Shown here: piece by piece, positions 45,771-57,302 of the stretch | How positions within the stretch are numbered: position 1 is the first letter of the stretch | How the letters are laid out: every line of letters begins with the position of its first letter | NCBI GenBank assembly: GCA_031216915.1 | Contig: CM062296.1 | Span: forward strand, 796,645,608-796,709,607 | From: Pictodentalium vernedei | Lineage: Eukaryota > Mollusca > Scaphopoda > Dentaliida > Dentaliidae | Length of the DNA stretch: 64,000 bases | Direction of reading: 5' to 3' | The notes under the pieces: generated by a model | Database searches by the model: none | The model's input: the letters and a program-made list of their open reading frames with translations, nothing else | What the model was told of the DNA's origin: nothing | Program-made: the position numbers and the translations under genes

Positions 45771-46120
45771 GCCATGTTTCCCATTTTAAAGGACTCCTAA
45801 CCCAACCATTGGTTACTGGGGCCTATTCTAATGGATCATGATGCTTGACAGATCTATACCATTAAAAAGAACAGTAAAATACAAATTCTTTTTGGCTGTT
45901 GTTATGGCAGTTAGTTATAAAAGGTATACTGTAATTACACTAAAATACAACTTTTTCTCTTTTTCCAGTGGAACGACAGCAAAAAGATTTACTGAGTATT
46001 CTGAACCCTTTAAACAAAAAAAAACAAAAAAAAAAAAAATAAAATAAAAATAAAATCCTCCCTCCCTCACTGATTTGAAAAAAAAATTGCCTGAGAATCA
46101 ATTCATTTTTTTTATTTGGC

Positions 46121-46343
46121 CCAATATATTGTTTGACAAAGCTACTACATATAGCTTTGTCAAACAATATATTGGATGAATTTGGAAATGTGAAGCTACA
46201 TCAGCTCTGTCAACCAATATCTTATCACATGAGTTTGTATTTTGTGGACAATGTTAGGTGTTTACTAGTGGGCTTTGACATCCAAGTGAAGGGATTTGCT
46301 CAAGCACAGCACAATTTGTGGTATGCTTGAGCAAATTCCTTCA
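46121..46343. repeat. Two small palindromes
   Basis: 46121-46175: CCAATATATTGTTTGACAAA mirrored after a short loop. 46289-46343: GAAGGGATTTGCTCAAGC mirrored by GCTTGAGCAAATTCCTTC. Confidence 0.65.
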
Positions 46344-46401
46344 TTCTGGTGACAATCTTAACAGTATTCTGTAAACTTTAAAGTAACTAGTATATACATG
46401 A

Positions 46402-46727
46402 TTAATTTGTTTTACTCTTTTTCTTTTCTACCAGTTCTGAAAGAGTCTCAAGTCGTCGTTTCCTGGCTATTTTATGTTTATATTTTTCCTGTTCTTCTTC
46501 TGAGATTTTGTTACACATCTTTTTGTAGTCTGATTTGGTTTGGAGCTTCTCTGCCCAATCAAATTGGACCTTTCTTTCGTCCTGCAATTTCCGTTTATTT
46601 GCTTTTTCCTCTTCGTAACATCGAGCAGCGAAACAAATATTTTGCACAAGATGAGGATTCACTTTGTCATGTAAAATATTATTCCTTGTAAATGTATTCA
46701 ATGCACCCCCAGAATGCCTAAGACTAT
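46402..46727 (-). pseudogene. hAT transposase pseudogene, C-terminal segment
   Basis: Read from 46727 down, in phase with the sequence interrupted at 47774, it continues the transposase after IQTVKY. It has a basic, Lys/Glu-rich tail: YEEEKANKRKLQDERKVQF, then ISEEEQEKYKHKIARKRR, ending in a lysine cluster. That tail is typical of one marine-invertebrate hAT-like family. Segmentation is due to the Harbinger-like insertion 46728-47773, not an intron. Confidence 0.7.
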
Positions 46728-47773
46728 GGCCCGTATGTTTCAGTGAACTATTCCGGTTTACTTAGTTTACTATTCCATGTAAACCTAAACTACAGTTAAA
46801 ACTAGAAGTCCTGTCACAAATAGTGCGCTTATCTAGGCTTAATTGCGCGTTGGAATTGCGTGCAATTGCCGTATTGAATGGCATCCAAAGCACGGCAGGT
46901 TCTCCTGGTGACTCATAGCAAACACATGCAATGTTTCTGCCCCGGAGGTCCATTGGCTGAAACATTGATTGTGCACAGGCCATATGAACATAATTTGATA
47001 GCTTTACTATGGCCATAACGCGTATATTAACGTGCAGATCAACATGCTATTTGTGTGCATTTCATGACAGGACTTCTAGTTTTAACTGTAGGTTTAGAAA
47101 TCACAACAGAACGTTATGATTAATGAGAATACTATTCCATATAAACCCGTTTGATGTTGCTAGGAAACGCGATGCAGGAAAGTATTGTTAGGAGGGGGAC
47201 ATCCAAAGCGTGGGAAACATATCCCTGCTTTCATTTTTAAACAATCTTAGAAACCCATCGTTAAAAAGGCCCTCATCAGAAACTTTCCAGTGATGGTGTC
47301 AAAAACTGCGTGACCGCTATCATGGAAATAAAATGGCCAAAAAGGATCTTCTGAAAGTTGTAACAATTTTTTTCTGAGCTAAAAAACCCTTTCAGTTAAG
47401 AATCGAATATTTTTGAAATGCTGCTTTTATGGACTAAATAAATGTTATTAACTTGTTTTATAATTTCTCTCTCTTGAGTTATAGCAGTTTTCATGAACCT
47501 TGCACTGTTTATTTCTTTTTTGACACTCGAAATTGAATGTTTTTTTTATTGTCGTTGTGCGAGGCGTAGAACTTTTATGTGCGTTCCACTGCGCATGTCA
47601 AGAATAGAATGATAAACCAGATAACCCTGCTCTCAAGGAGGTTTAGTTGGTTTAATCCAGAATGGTAAACCAGAATATAAACTGCTCAATGAAACGACCT
47701 AGTTTTTATTCCGTGTGTCTACGCATACTCACAATAAACCAAGTAAACAGGAATAGCTCACTGAAACATACCC
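46728..47773. mobile_element. PIF/Harbinger-like non-autonomous element inserted in the hAT gene
   Basis: TAT at 46725-46727 and 47774-47776 (3-bp duplication). Ends GGCCCGTATGTTTCAGTGAA and, on the other strand, GGGTATGTTTCAGTGAGC, then TATTCC.GTTTACTT. Removing it and one TAT restores the transposase frame exactly. 1,046 bp, no transposase; carries a family M MITE near its left end. Confidence 0.82.
46793..47088. mobile_element. TA-target MITE (family M), copy 2, nested in the Harbinger-like element
   Basis: TA at 46791-46792 and 47089-47090. Ends CAGTTAAAACTAGAAGTCC and GGACTTCTAGTTTTAACTG. Outside sequences (ACCTAAAC and GGTTTAG) belong to the host element. Confidence 0.88.
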
Positions 47774-47776
47774 TAT

Positions 47777-48416
47777 ACTTAACGGTCTGAATAGCACCGT
47801 ATGTTTCTATTTTCATTCGGCCAGTTTTTGAGTTCAGCACATCACTCATGACACTGAAACTTCCCTCAACTTGTGGTCCATGAAAACAACTGAGGAGCGC
47901 AAAGATCATTTTTGACAAAGCTGTGTATTTTTTGCTCTTAACAACTAGACTCCACCATATATCCACTCTTATTTTTTCACCATTCTTATCCTCAAATGGT
48001 GGCATGACATTGTCTATTTGATATCTATTCACTTCTTGGCAGTAAATATCCTCCTCGTCTGCCTGCAGTATGTTTTTTACCAACTCAGGCAACCTATTTA
48101 TGAGTTTGGTGGAATAATGATTCCCTCTGGCAGCAGGGTCAATGGATGATACTGCAATTAACAACACATTATCAAGAGGCAACTTCTTCTTCATTTTGCT
48201 GCCACAAGTTCTGTAGGCAGCAAGAGCTTCAGACCGAAATGATTTCACAACAGAGTCCCCCTTTTGCAAATCAGTTATCTTCCTCCTATTTGTTGCTCCA
48301 ATATACATGTCTTTTAGACTCAGTAAGTTTGAATCATCCATTAGGTCAAGTTTTTTAGTGCTTTTCCACTTTTGTCTTTAAGAAACTGTGGCTTAACAAA
48401 ACTTGCCAGGAAGTCA
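47777..48416 (-). pseudogene. hAT transposase pseudogene, dimerisation segment
   Basis: Continues the gene from the right across the MITE-L insertion. Near 48416-48343 it reads FLASFVKPQFLKDKSG, then a one-base frame change near 48343 leads to MDDSNLLSLKDMYIGATNRR. Farther on, IRVDIWWSLV, LSCFHGPQVEGSFSVM and IETYGAIQTVKY form the C-terminal hAT dimerisation domain with the catalytic Glu in QVEGSFS. The ORF beyond VKY to 47706 is the Harbinger-like element, not the protein. Confidence 0.8.
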
Positions 48417-48420
48417 TTAA

Positions 48421-48662
48421 CTGGTAGAGTGCTGGAAGCCCATATTTGGGCTTTACTCTGAAGTATAGGTACCAGAACTTAAAGGCCTCATATGCAGTGG
48501 ATGTGCTTCACTTTATCTTCGAAGTCAAATTATTTAGTCTATTAGGATTTGCCTTGTTACAATTTATGGGAGAGTGCCTGTTGGCACTCACCCATAAATT
48601 GTAACAAAGCATAGACATGTGAACAAATTCTAGTTTCCAAAAATAACTTAGCACTCAACCAG
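48421..48662. mobile_element. MITE-L, complete, inserted in the hAT gene
   Basis: TTAA at 48417-48420 and 48663-48666. Ends CTGGTAGAGTGCTGGAAGCC and TTAGCACTCAACCAG. Internal hairpin ACAATTTATGGGAGAGTGCC..GGCACT. 242 bp, non-coding; it separates two parts of one coding sequence. Confidence 0.9.
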
Positions 48663-48666
48663 TTAA

Positions 48667-49724
48667 GAAGTATTTGTGCACTAGAGGCTCTTTTGATTCA
48701 AATAAACAAACATACTTTTTGAGCATTGAAAGCACTGTGATATAAAAATTGAGAACAAGGGAGGTTTTACAGGTTTGAAGAGAATTCTTTCCACAATTCT
48801 GGCCTTCCTGTTCTCACCATCTTTTGTCAACTTTTTTTTAGATAAGTTCAACTGAATTTGAAGTAATCTATCTTTTGCACATTTACTAACTGTCCTTTTC
48901 ATGAGAATTCCATTAATTATATCTGTGTACGCAAGTTTCAGTTGTTTACCAACAAATGAAAAGTAAAAAACTGTGTATGCATCAAGCAGGCGTATGGTAC
49001 TGACAGCCACATAACATGAGAGCCAGCGATGGCTGACGTAACGTTCAGGCATGGTGAAACTTGTTCCAATCAGGTCACATATTTCTTTTAGTGCATCTCT
49101 CAAGTCTGTCAACCACTTAAAATCATTGGCAAGGTCAATGAACAACTGTTCAACCCAGAAGTTAAATTCACAACAATGTTTTTTAGAAGCATTGTGGATA
49201 TGATGGCAAGTGTCTCCATCAATATCCAAGAGATGTGGAGCCTTGTTGTTTCGCAATCTTACCTCGAGGCCACTTTTACTGCCTCTCATGACGCTACAGG
49301 AATCCATCAATACAGAAACAATGTTTTTCCATGGAATTTCATGCTTGCAAAATAATGTTGTCAGCTCAGTGTATAATGACAAAGCATCCACTTTTAGAAC
49401 GTCATATGCTGCTAAGTGCTTCACCACTACTTGTCCATTCTTTGGTGAAAAATAGCTGGCTAATACTGCCAAAACACATTGCAAGTTACTGCTAGTGCTT
49501 TCATCTATATTTAGAGAGAATGGCAACGTTTGTAAATCTTCTATTGTTTGCTGGTGAAATGTTTTTGCCAAGCCAAAACGCATTTTATAAGACGCTGTTG
49601 TTCTGTCCATGGCTAGATGATTCAATGCCTTCCGATCCTCATTCAACCTCTTCGCTACATTCACAAGTAGTGGAGCCATTGACATTGGTAATGAGTGAAG
49701 AAACACACAAAACAAGATATCCAT
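48667..49724 (-). pseudogene. hAT transposase pseudogene, RNase H-like segment
   Basis: A 347-codon ORF (49724-48681) holding the N-terminal and central parts of a hAT-like transposase different from that at 23798. Landmarks in order: LAMDRTTASYKMRFGLAK (about residues 38-55), first acidic site in FSLNIDESTSS (about 70-80), second in VLMDSCSVMRGSKSG, the C/H pair in CHHIHNASKKH, and VSHRWLSCY with the conserved Trp. Near 48700 the frame shifts; the following DNA in the other frame reads FESKEPLVHKYF up to the TTAA. Upstream of 49724 no zinc finger is visible, so the N-terminus is missing or short. Two frameshifts and two insertions make it inactive. Terminal repeats of the parent element were not found. 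Confidence 0.8.
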
Positions 49725-51057
49725 TGTGTAATAGAGTTGATTTCATTGGCTTGGAAAACGCTTTCACAGAGAATGTTCCTAGTTAGACCAATCAAAGAAC
49801 GCAAACTAAAACAAAAGAACACGTGTTTACTATTCACTGATTCGGGAAATACAGCTACTGATTTTCTATTGACAGGTTCTTTGATGTACACAGAAATAGC
49901 GGTGCAACTAAAATATTGCCCGGGAAACCATTGGTATTTCGCATCTCACGTTTCCCCCAACACTTACCCTCCCCAAATTTTCTCCTCGAATTTACACAGA
50001 TCTCAAAGATGACCAAAATGATCCCCCAAAACACGGAATTCCGCGAATCTGTGGAAAATTCCCATGCCTGGGCCTTACAGGGCATAATTTGGTCGTTTTA
50101 TTTAGTTTTTTTTTTTTCTTTTTCTTGAGGGGAGGGTATACAAAAAAATTGTGTTATATCAGAGGCACAGCTAGGATTTCCTATTGATGGGACCATAATT
50201 TGTGGAGCGGGAGCAGGTCGACATGTGCCACAGGCATATCCGATGGCAGTATTTCCAAGGTGGGAGTGCTTATGGCCATCCAACTGGTGAGGTCTGGAGG
50301 CCTTTAGGCCTATTTGTTTAAAGTAAAACTACAAAGTTCACAACCTTTAAACCTGACGCTGATCCTTGACCCTCATCTAAAAAATGCTATTGACACCAAT
50401 TTTACCCACTATTCTGTTCCAGTTGCTGTACAGCACATGATTCGCCTCCGTGGTCTTTTTTCTTTTCGAGCATGATGGGCTGAACTAAGAGGGCCAAGAT
50501 GACGTGACATATTGACTCGGACTTCTCGCCACGTTTTTTTCGATGGCTGGTTAAAAGCTTACAAAACTAGATTATTTGGGTGGGGGAGAAGCCTCCTTAT
50601 GACGGCAATGTGAAGGTTTAACAATGACGAATTGATGGCGTGATTAGAAATTTATCTTCCTTTTTTTTTTAACGTGTTTTTCTTCCCCATTCTCTCACCA
50701 TGCTTTCACAAAATCCCCAGACTTGAAATAAGCGTTCATATTAACATGCACTGGAATTTCAATATTCAAATGAGTTATAAATTCAGAAAAAAACGTGTGG
50801 CTGCTATTGAATGTGATGAGAATAAAATATCACTGCATGCACACTGAACTTACAGGAATGCGGAGCATAGGGAAGCAATACACAAGTCGAAAATGGATTA
50901 ATTAACGCTGTTCTCAAAATATTTCATCCTTGTCACTTGGATCCACGGTGACAAGAAACAAAAAGGTCATGGAAATTCTGCGGTGGGTCACTGGCAGTCC
51001 ACGGCGGAAATGTTACCGTGCGGGCGTTTTGGTAGTAATGCACCCTCCATGTAGTGT
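49725..51057. other. Unassigned stretch right of the hAT pseudogene
   Basis: Small ORFs on both strands without recognisable content. T-rich near 50098-50125. No repeat ends found. Confidence 0.35.
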
Positions 51058-51276
51058 CCAGCACTTAGGTCAGCTTGGACTGGTCATATTCCACACACGG
51101 GCAGTGATGTTTATGCATATGTCTACTGGGTAATAAAAAACATCGGCAGCAAAATTTTAATTAATGAAGCATCAGGTGTTAAATTTTTGATGATTATTCC
51201 TATCATTAGCATTTGGAATCTAATATTATTGCATCTGTGGAAATAATGTCCACCCATGGAAAGTGCCCAGACCACT
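51058..51276. mobile_element. MITE family N, copy 4 (decayed)
   Basis: CCACACACGGGCAGTGATG, AATTAATGAAGCATCAGG, TTGGAATCTAATATTATTGC and CCATGGAAAGTG follow the order of copy N1. Terminal repeats eroded; ends near ACCACTGTA. Confidence 0.6.
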
Positions 51277-51284
51277 GTATAAGG

Positions 51285-51607
51285 CCCAGAAAGTAGATCT
51301 TCTGTTTCTCAGGCCATTTTATGTAAAAATACATGTGGGCAGGCAATTGTTTTTTTTTTTATTTTTCTATTTTTGCAATCACTAGATTGCCATCAAAAGT
51401 TCATGTTCTTGGTTTGTTTCATGTTTTACGCCTCCTAATCTACCGAATAGCATGTGTGGTGGTGTATTTCGTCCCTTGAGTGCATGCTAAAGCACTGAAA
51501 TGCCTTGTTGAACTCAAATGGACAAATTTATCAATTTTATTAACTCAGGTAAAATATCAGCAATAAACCATTTCATTTTTACTTTTTCAAGTTATATTGA
51601 TTATAAC
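51285..51607. repeat. Dispersed repeat, copy 2, left flank of HINE-B2
   Basis: Matches 14056-14372. It is cut at GATTATA by HINE-B2 and continues at 54266 (GATAGCATACAGGAGC). Confidence 0.7.
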
Positions 51608-54265
51608 AAGAGGCCCCAGGGGGCCTGAGGGCGCTCACCTGACATGGTAGCCTAAATTATCAACCCAGAGAATTGATTTCCACAAGTTGCATCTGCTCCT
51701 CCTAATATCCAAATATTCTGACCAGTGGATCTAAAAAAAGATTTTTAAAGAATATTCCTCATATTGAACTAAGTTATAATTTGGGCTCCCACAGGGAGCC
51801 CATATATGAACCCAGGGACTTGGCTTTAACAAACCTGAAACTCACACCCCTAAGGATTCTGCACACCAATTATCAAAACATTCTGACTGATGGATCTGAA
51901 GAAGAAGATTTTTAAAGAAAATTCCTCATTTTGAACCAAGTTACAATTCGAGCTCCCACAATCAGCCCAAATATGGACCTAGGGACATGGCTTGAACAAA
52001 CTTGAATCTTACCCCCCCCCCCCCCCCCCCCAAAGATGCTGCATAAAAAATATCAAAAGCATTCATCTGCTGGATCTGAAGATTTTTAAAGAAAATTCCT
52101 CATTTTGAACTAAGTTGTCATTCAGGCGCCCATAGTGAGCCCAAATATGAACCAAGGGACTTGGCTTGAACAAACTTGAATCTCAGCCCCCTAAGGTTGC
52201 TCCATGCCAAATATCAAAACATTCCAACTGCTGAATCTGAAGAAGAAGATTTTTAAAGAAAAATTCCTCATATTGACTAAGTTATAATTTGGGCTCCCAC
52301 AGGGAGCCCAAATATGGACCCATGGACTTGGCTTTAACACACTTGAATCCCCCCCCCCCCCCCCCCCCCCAAGGTTGCTACTCACCACATATCAAACCAT
52401 TCCGACTGCTGGATCTGAAGAAGATTTTTTAAGAAAATTCCTCATTTCGAACAAAGTTACAATTCAAGCTCCCACAGTGAGCCCAAATATGGACCTAGGG
52501 ACATGGCTTGACCCCCCCCCCCCCCTCCCCAAGGATGCTGCATACCAAGTATCACAAGATTCTGCCTGCTGGATCTTGAGAAGATTTTCAAAGAAATTTG
52601 CCTGAAATGCACTAAGTTCAAATTTGGGATCCTATACTGAACCCAAATATAAACCCAGGGGGCCGATTTGAACAAACTTGAATCAGATCCACCCCACAAT
52701 GTTGCATACCAAATATCACAAGATTCTGCCTGCTGGATCTGGAGAAGATTTTTGAAGAAATTTGCCTGAAATGCACTAAGTTCGAATTCGAGCTTCTATA
52801 ATGAGCCCAAATATGAATCTAGGGAGCCGATTTGAACAAAATAGAATCAGATCCACCCCACAATGTTGCATACCAAATATCAAAAGATTCTGCCTGCTGG
52901 ATCTGGAGAAGAAGATTTTTTAAGAAATTTGCCTGAAAAGCACTAAGTTCAAATTTGGGCTCCTATACTGAGCCCAAATGTAAACCCAGGGAGCCGATTT
53001 GAACAAACTTGAATCAGATCCACCCCACAATGTTGCATACCCAATATCAAAAGATTCTGCCTGATGGATCTTGAGAAGAAGATTTTCAAAGAAATTTGCC
53101 TGAAATGCACTAAGTTCAAATTTGGGCTCCTATACTGAGCCCAAATATAAACCCAAGGGGCCGATTTGAACAAACTTGAATCAGATCCACCCCACAATGT
53201 TGCATACCAAATATCAAAAGATTCTCCCTGCTGGATCTGGTGAAGAAGATTTTTAAAGAAATTTGCCTGAAATGCAGTAAGTTCAAATTTGGGCTCCTAT
53301 ACTGAGCCCAAATATAAACCCAGGGGGCCGATTTGAACAAACTTGAATCAGATCCACCCCACAATGTTGCATACCAAATATCAAAAGATTTTGCCTGCTG
53401 GATCTGGAGAAGAAGATTTTTTAAGAAATTTGCCTGAAATGCACTAAGTACGAAATCGGGCTCCTATACCGAGCCCAAATATGAACCCAGGGGGCCGATT
53501 TGAACAAACTTGAATCAGATCCACCCTACAATGTTGCATACCAAATATCAAAAGATTCTGCCTGCTGGATCTGGAGAAGAAGATTTTTTAATGTATTTCC
53601 CATTGCCTACAGTGTTAAAAAGTGCTGACTCCGCACTTTTTCAAAGTCCCGAAACTGTACCCTATGATAAACCCGATGGCAATTTTTTTTTTACCAATTC
53701 TTTCTGTTGGTCCTAAGGAAGCTTCACACCAAATAAAAATTCTCGGTGCCGTGCAGTTTTGGAGATATTGGCGTTTTAATTTTTTTCTATTTTTAGCTCC
53801 TGCGGTTCCCATGGGGCTACGGGAAGAAAAAAATCAGCATAAATTAGGTACTTATGACCCAATAAGCCCTCACATAAAATTTGGTTCAAATCAGCCTCTC
53901 GGTTTGGAAAATAGAAATTTTGGGCGGGGCCAAAAATTTTGCCCCTCCCATAACGATGCCAAGTATAGCCCCACAAACTTCTCTTGAACAAATCTGAGTC
54001 TACACCTCAAAAGGAAGCTGCACACCAAATATCAAGTCTCTGCTACTGCTGGTTCATGAGAAGATTTTTTAAGACTTCAGCACACTTTTTGGGTGTGGCT
54101 GATTTGAAAAAAATCAAATTGCGATGTCATAACAAACTATTATCTCAAATATCAATTAAATTGGTTCAGCGGTTTGGGAGGAGAAGACGCAAACACCATG
54201 TTCACGGACGCCGGACGGTGAGTAATCACTATAGCTCTCCTGACTGAAAGTCAGGTGAGCTAAAA
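51608..54265 (+). mobile_element. HINE-B2, complete, with about 167-bp units
   Basis: 5' ACAAGAGGCCCCAGGGGGCC, then GCGCTCACCTGACATGG. More than a dozen units with GGGCTCC..GAGCCCAAATATG, GAACAAACTTGAATC and GCTGGATCTG.AGAAGA. The TCTGCCTG landmark recurs at 52561, 52725, 52889, 53056, 53223, 53390 and 53557 (spacing 164-167). A different 3' domain (53640-54200) precedes CACGGACGCCGGACGG and the hairpin AGCTCTCCTGAC / GTCAGGTGAGCT, then AAAAA. Flanks join to match the uninterrupted site at 14365-14380. Three poly-C tracts sit at the same unit position (52012, 52349, 52512). Its ORFs are periodic repeat artefacts. Confidence 0.9.
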
Positions 54266-55918
54266 AGATAGCATACAGGAGCCAAAAGGGCAATGTGGGA
54301 GCCTGGGAGGGCCAGTGAAACAGATTTTAAACTTTTTAGGCCTAACATAGTGAGAAGTTATACTTCAAACAAAATTTGAAAATGACCAAACTTGATGAAA
54401 CATGATTACAAAAGCCAACGCAGCATTCTGACATCATTACAACTGGGCAATGAAAAGATGGAAATTCTGTTCCCTCACCAGCACAACATTAATCTCACCT
54501 GTCAAAAAGAAAATGCAAAAACATTGCATTTTAGATGCTACTTGTTTTTTTTTCAATCTAATATCTTCATTTTGTAATATTGAAACTAACCTCGTATTTA
54601 TATATTTTTCTCAAGTTTAACCTTTAACTCTTAACCTACTGAGTATTTTAAAAGAATTTTCCTTCGAATCTAGTCATGGCTGCTGTACAGCAGTCATTTC
54701 TAGATTTGATGGAAAATTCTATGCAATTCAATTCAGGAAATTACTGAGTTGCTGTCATTTGTTGACAATTCAACCACCTGACATAATTTCTCACAATGGA
54801 AACAAGTTTGCTGAATATTGATCAAGAGTTATTGTATGTCTGTTCAGTACTTCTTAGAGGGTTATTTATTCTTTCCTCAAAATGCTCAGCTAAAATGAAG
54901 TTCATCATCACAGACAAATGTGTAACATTTACAGAAAACACGGCAAGCATTTAACATTTTTCACGATAAGGCAGAAACAGTGAAATATAAAATTTCCCTT
55001 TTCAATTCCAAAAATTGAGAAATTGGAATTTATCAAACCCTGGTCATTTTGAGACAACCAGGATATGACTTCAATCCACAAATGAAACATAATTTCAACT
55101 TCTAGGGTGCTAGAAGCCTAAATCTGGGATCTTTTATGAAGTACGGATGCCTGTGCTGCAGCTTAAATGCTTAATACTCTGTGTTCATATTATCTTAGAA
55201 CTGAACTTAATCTGCAGTGATTTGCCTTGTAATTTACTGAAGAGAGTGCCTTCGGATAACACAGACATGGATATAAAGTCAAATCCAGCCACTCATTTAT
55301 ACCCATATTGATTTATTTACTGGCGTTTAACGTACTTTTGCACAATGGCTAATTGTGACAACAAAGTTAAGTCCATAGTTTATACTCATGTTGCACATTT
55401 TATAGGACTTCCACCACAAGCATTGAAGATTAGGTCCTATTTTACCAGTAAAACAGAGCTTGTTTACCACAGAAAATAAGCACTGCTTCACTTCCTGGGG
55501 TTCTCACAGGGAAAGCCAAATAAATGACAAATAAAAAAGTAGGAGTGAAAATATCATAAGTCAGTATTTCTACTTGGAAGAAATGTGACTCCAAAATGGT
55601 ATTTTTCGCCGCAACACACTTTCAGCAGTAGCATGGGTTTCAATTTCATGAGCATGAAAAGTCATATATCTCTGCGCAATGGTTAATGGTGACCACAACA
55701 TGAATATAAAGTCAAGTTCAGCCAATTGTTTACACCCAGATTGGCCATTTTAGAGGCCTTCCTAGCCAGGCATTGGTTACCGCGACCAACAGTAAACAAG
55801 TACAGCTTCACTTCCCGTGGTAAAGATGTGTAATGAACCATGTTATTTTACTTGTTGTCTCAGTTTGATAAAAAGGTTTTGGATAGAGTAGATATATTTT
55901 GTAGTATACATCCTCACA
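54266..55918. repeat. Right part of dispersed repeat copy 2, foldback, repeat R copy 2 and older repeats
   Basis: 54266-54350 continues the repeat at 14373-14450. 54654-54719 is a foldback (GAATTTTCCTTCGAATCTAG and mirror). About 54770-55020 is repeat R copy 2. 55308-55370 and 55650-55730 carry CACAATGGCTAAT/CGCAATGGTTAATGGTGACC motifs; 55437-55490 repeats 35935-35985. No coding signal. Confidence 0.5.
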
Positions 55919-55995
55919 TACAGTACAGTCACCGTGGATTGGCTGCAATCCATGTGTGGGCAGTGATGTCCACGTTATGCGTTTAGTACTAGTGA
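55919..55995. mobile_element. MITE family N, left end only
   Basis: ACAGTACAGTCACCGTGGAT then GTGTGGGCAGTGATGTCCAC, as in N1; broken off near 55990. Confidence 0.6.
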
Positions 55996-57289
55996 TGAGC
56001 CGATAAGAGATTTGCCTATTCATCTGAAACCAAATAGTTTTGATTTACTATCGGCAGATATTGATGCCGATACCAAGTAGTTTTGTTCACCCATATTATT
56101 TCGGTAAAAATGGTAAAAAAAAAAGTGCGGTGACAATGCTGAATATACTTTTGGAATTTAGCCACAGTTAAGTGACTGGCGCGGAGGACATTTTAAGGCT
56201 GGAACCCCAAACCAGCAATCCGCCAGACTGCAATACTGGCATCTTAAACTTCGCTTGAGGTGAAAAGGTTTGTCCTGTTGTTGTGACTTGTCAGCTTAAC
56301 AACAACACTGCAATGGCGACCAGCGAGACCTTAAAGGCTTTAATGAGCAAAACTCAATAAAAAATTGAAAAGGTTTGTGAAATCAAAGTCTGAGATAACT
56401 TATATTATTTAAAATCAGCCATGGAACAAAGCAAATTACATTTGTTGAGAGATATGAGGCATCACATATAGCGAGCCGAAAACCCTGTCAGCAATTTTGA
56501 AAATAGCTGAGTTCTTTGATAGCCAATTTGATTACCTCCCTTAAGACTAGAATTACCTTTCCACATTACAGACATTTTTATGCTTCTGGTGAGTTCATTC
56601 GCACAGTCGTTACATCCCAATACCGGTTCAGAGTTGGTTGAGTGGCAGATGAAGGACTTTACGAAAAACTGTGGGGCTGGGACAGGGGGGTGCGGGGTGG
56701 GAGGGGGGGCACACCTAGGCTTAAGTTTACCGACGTGTACTGTCAACCAAATTTTGAAATTTAATTCGAAAGGATGCGATTACCTCACACCCGATGCAGA
56801 TTTCCACAATGCACAACCCATCTCCGGGAAAAATATAGTGGGGGAGGGGGGAGCACACCAATTGCGCCGATGCCTGGATTCGCCCTCGTGGTAAAAAAAA
56901 ATGTCATAGTATCGTTACTGATAGACCGTATAATAGATGTTTCAATACACAAAGCAACTATTTAATGATTTTAACAGCACATAGCTTTTCAAGTTTAATA
57001 TGAAATTCAAGCCAAAAATTGCACTTGTCGCATGGGACAAGCAATTCTTTTTTTTTGGTTGTCGCTGGTAGAAATTCAATGTTACGTCGGGGGTCTGATC
57101 TACAGACTACACAGTGTAATGCACGGCACGTTTGTTAGTTATCAGCAGAACATTAAAATGGCTGTAAGATAGAGCTAGAATAGGTGCCCAATAACTTTTT
57201 TCAACAATCGGTAAGAAACAATATTTTTCGTGCTATTTATACCGATTGCTGATAGGCTTTTTTCCCTGCCAAGGTAATTTGTGTACTAA
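55996..57289. other. Unassigned stretch
   Basis: Contains a G-rich segment at 56681-56712 and overlapping ORFs on both strands (56462-56894) with no recognisable family. Confidence 0.35.
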
Positions 57290-57302
57290 TAATAAAGTCC
57301 AA

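Noticed and set aside
46402-49724. Three-exon host gene
   Set aside because: The gaps carry the terminal repeats and target duplications of two transposons and removal restores the frame; they are not introns.
52949-53364. Overlapping minus-strand ORFs of 82 codons with almost identical sequences
   Set aside because: They follow the 167-bp unit of HINE-B2 exactly; 167 is not a multiple of 3 and the frames arise once per unit. Repeat artefacts, not a protein family.
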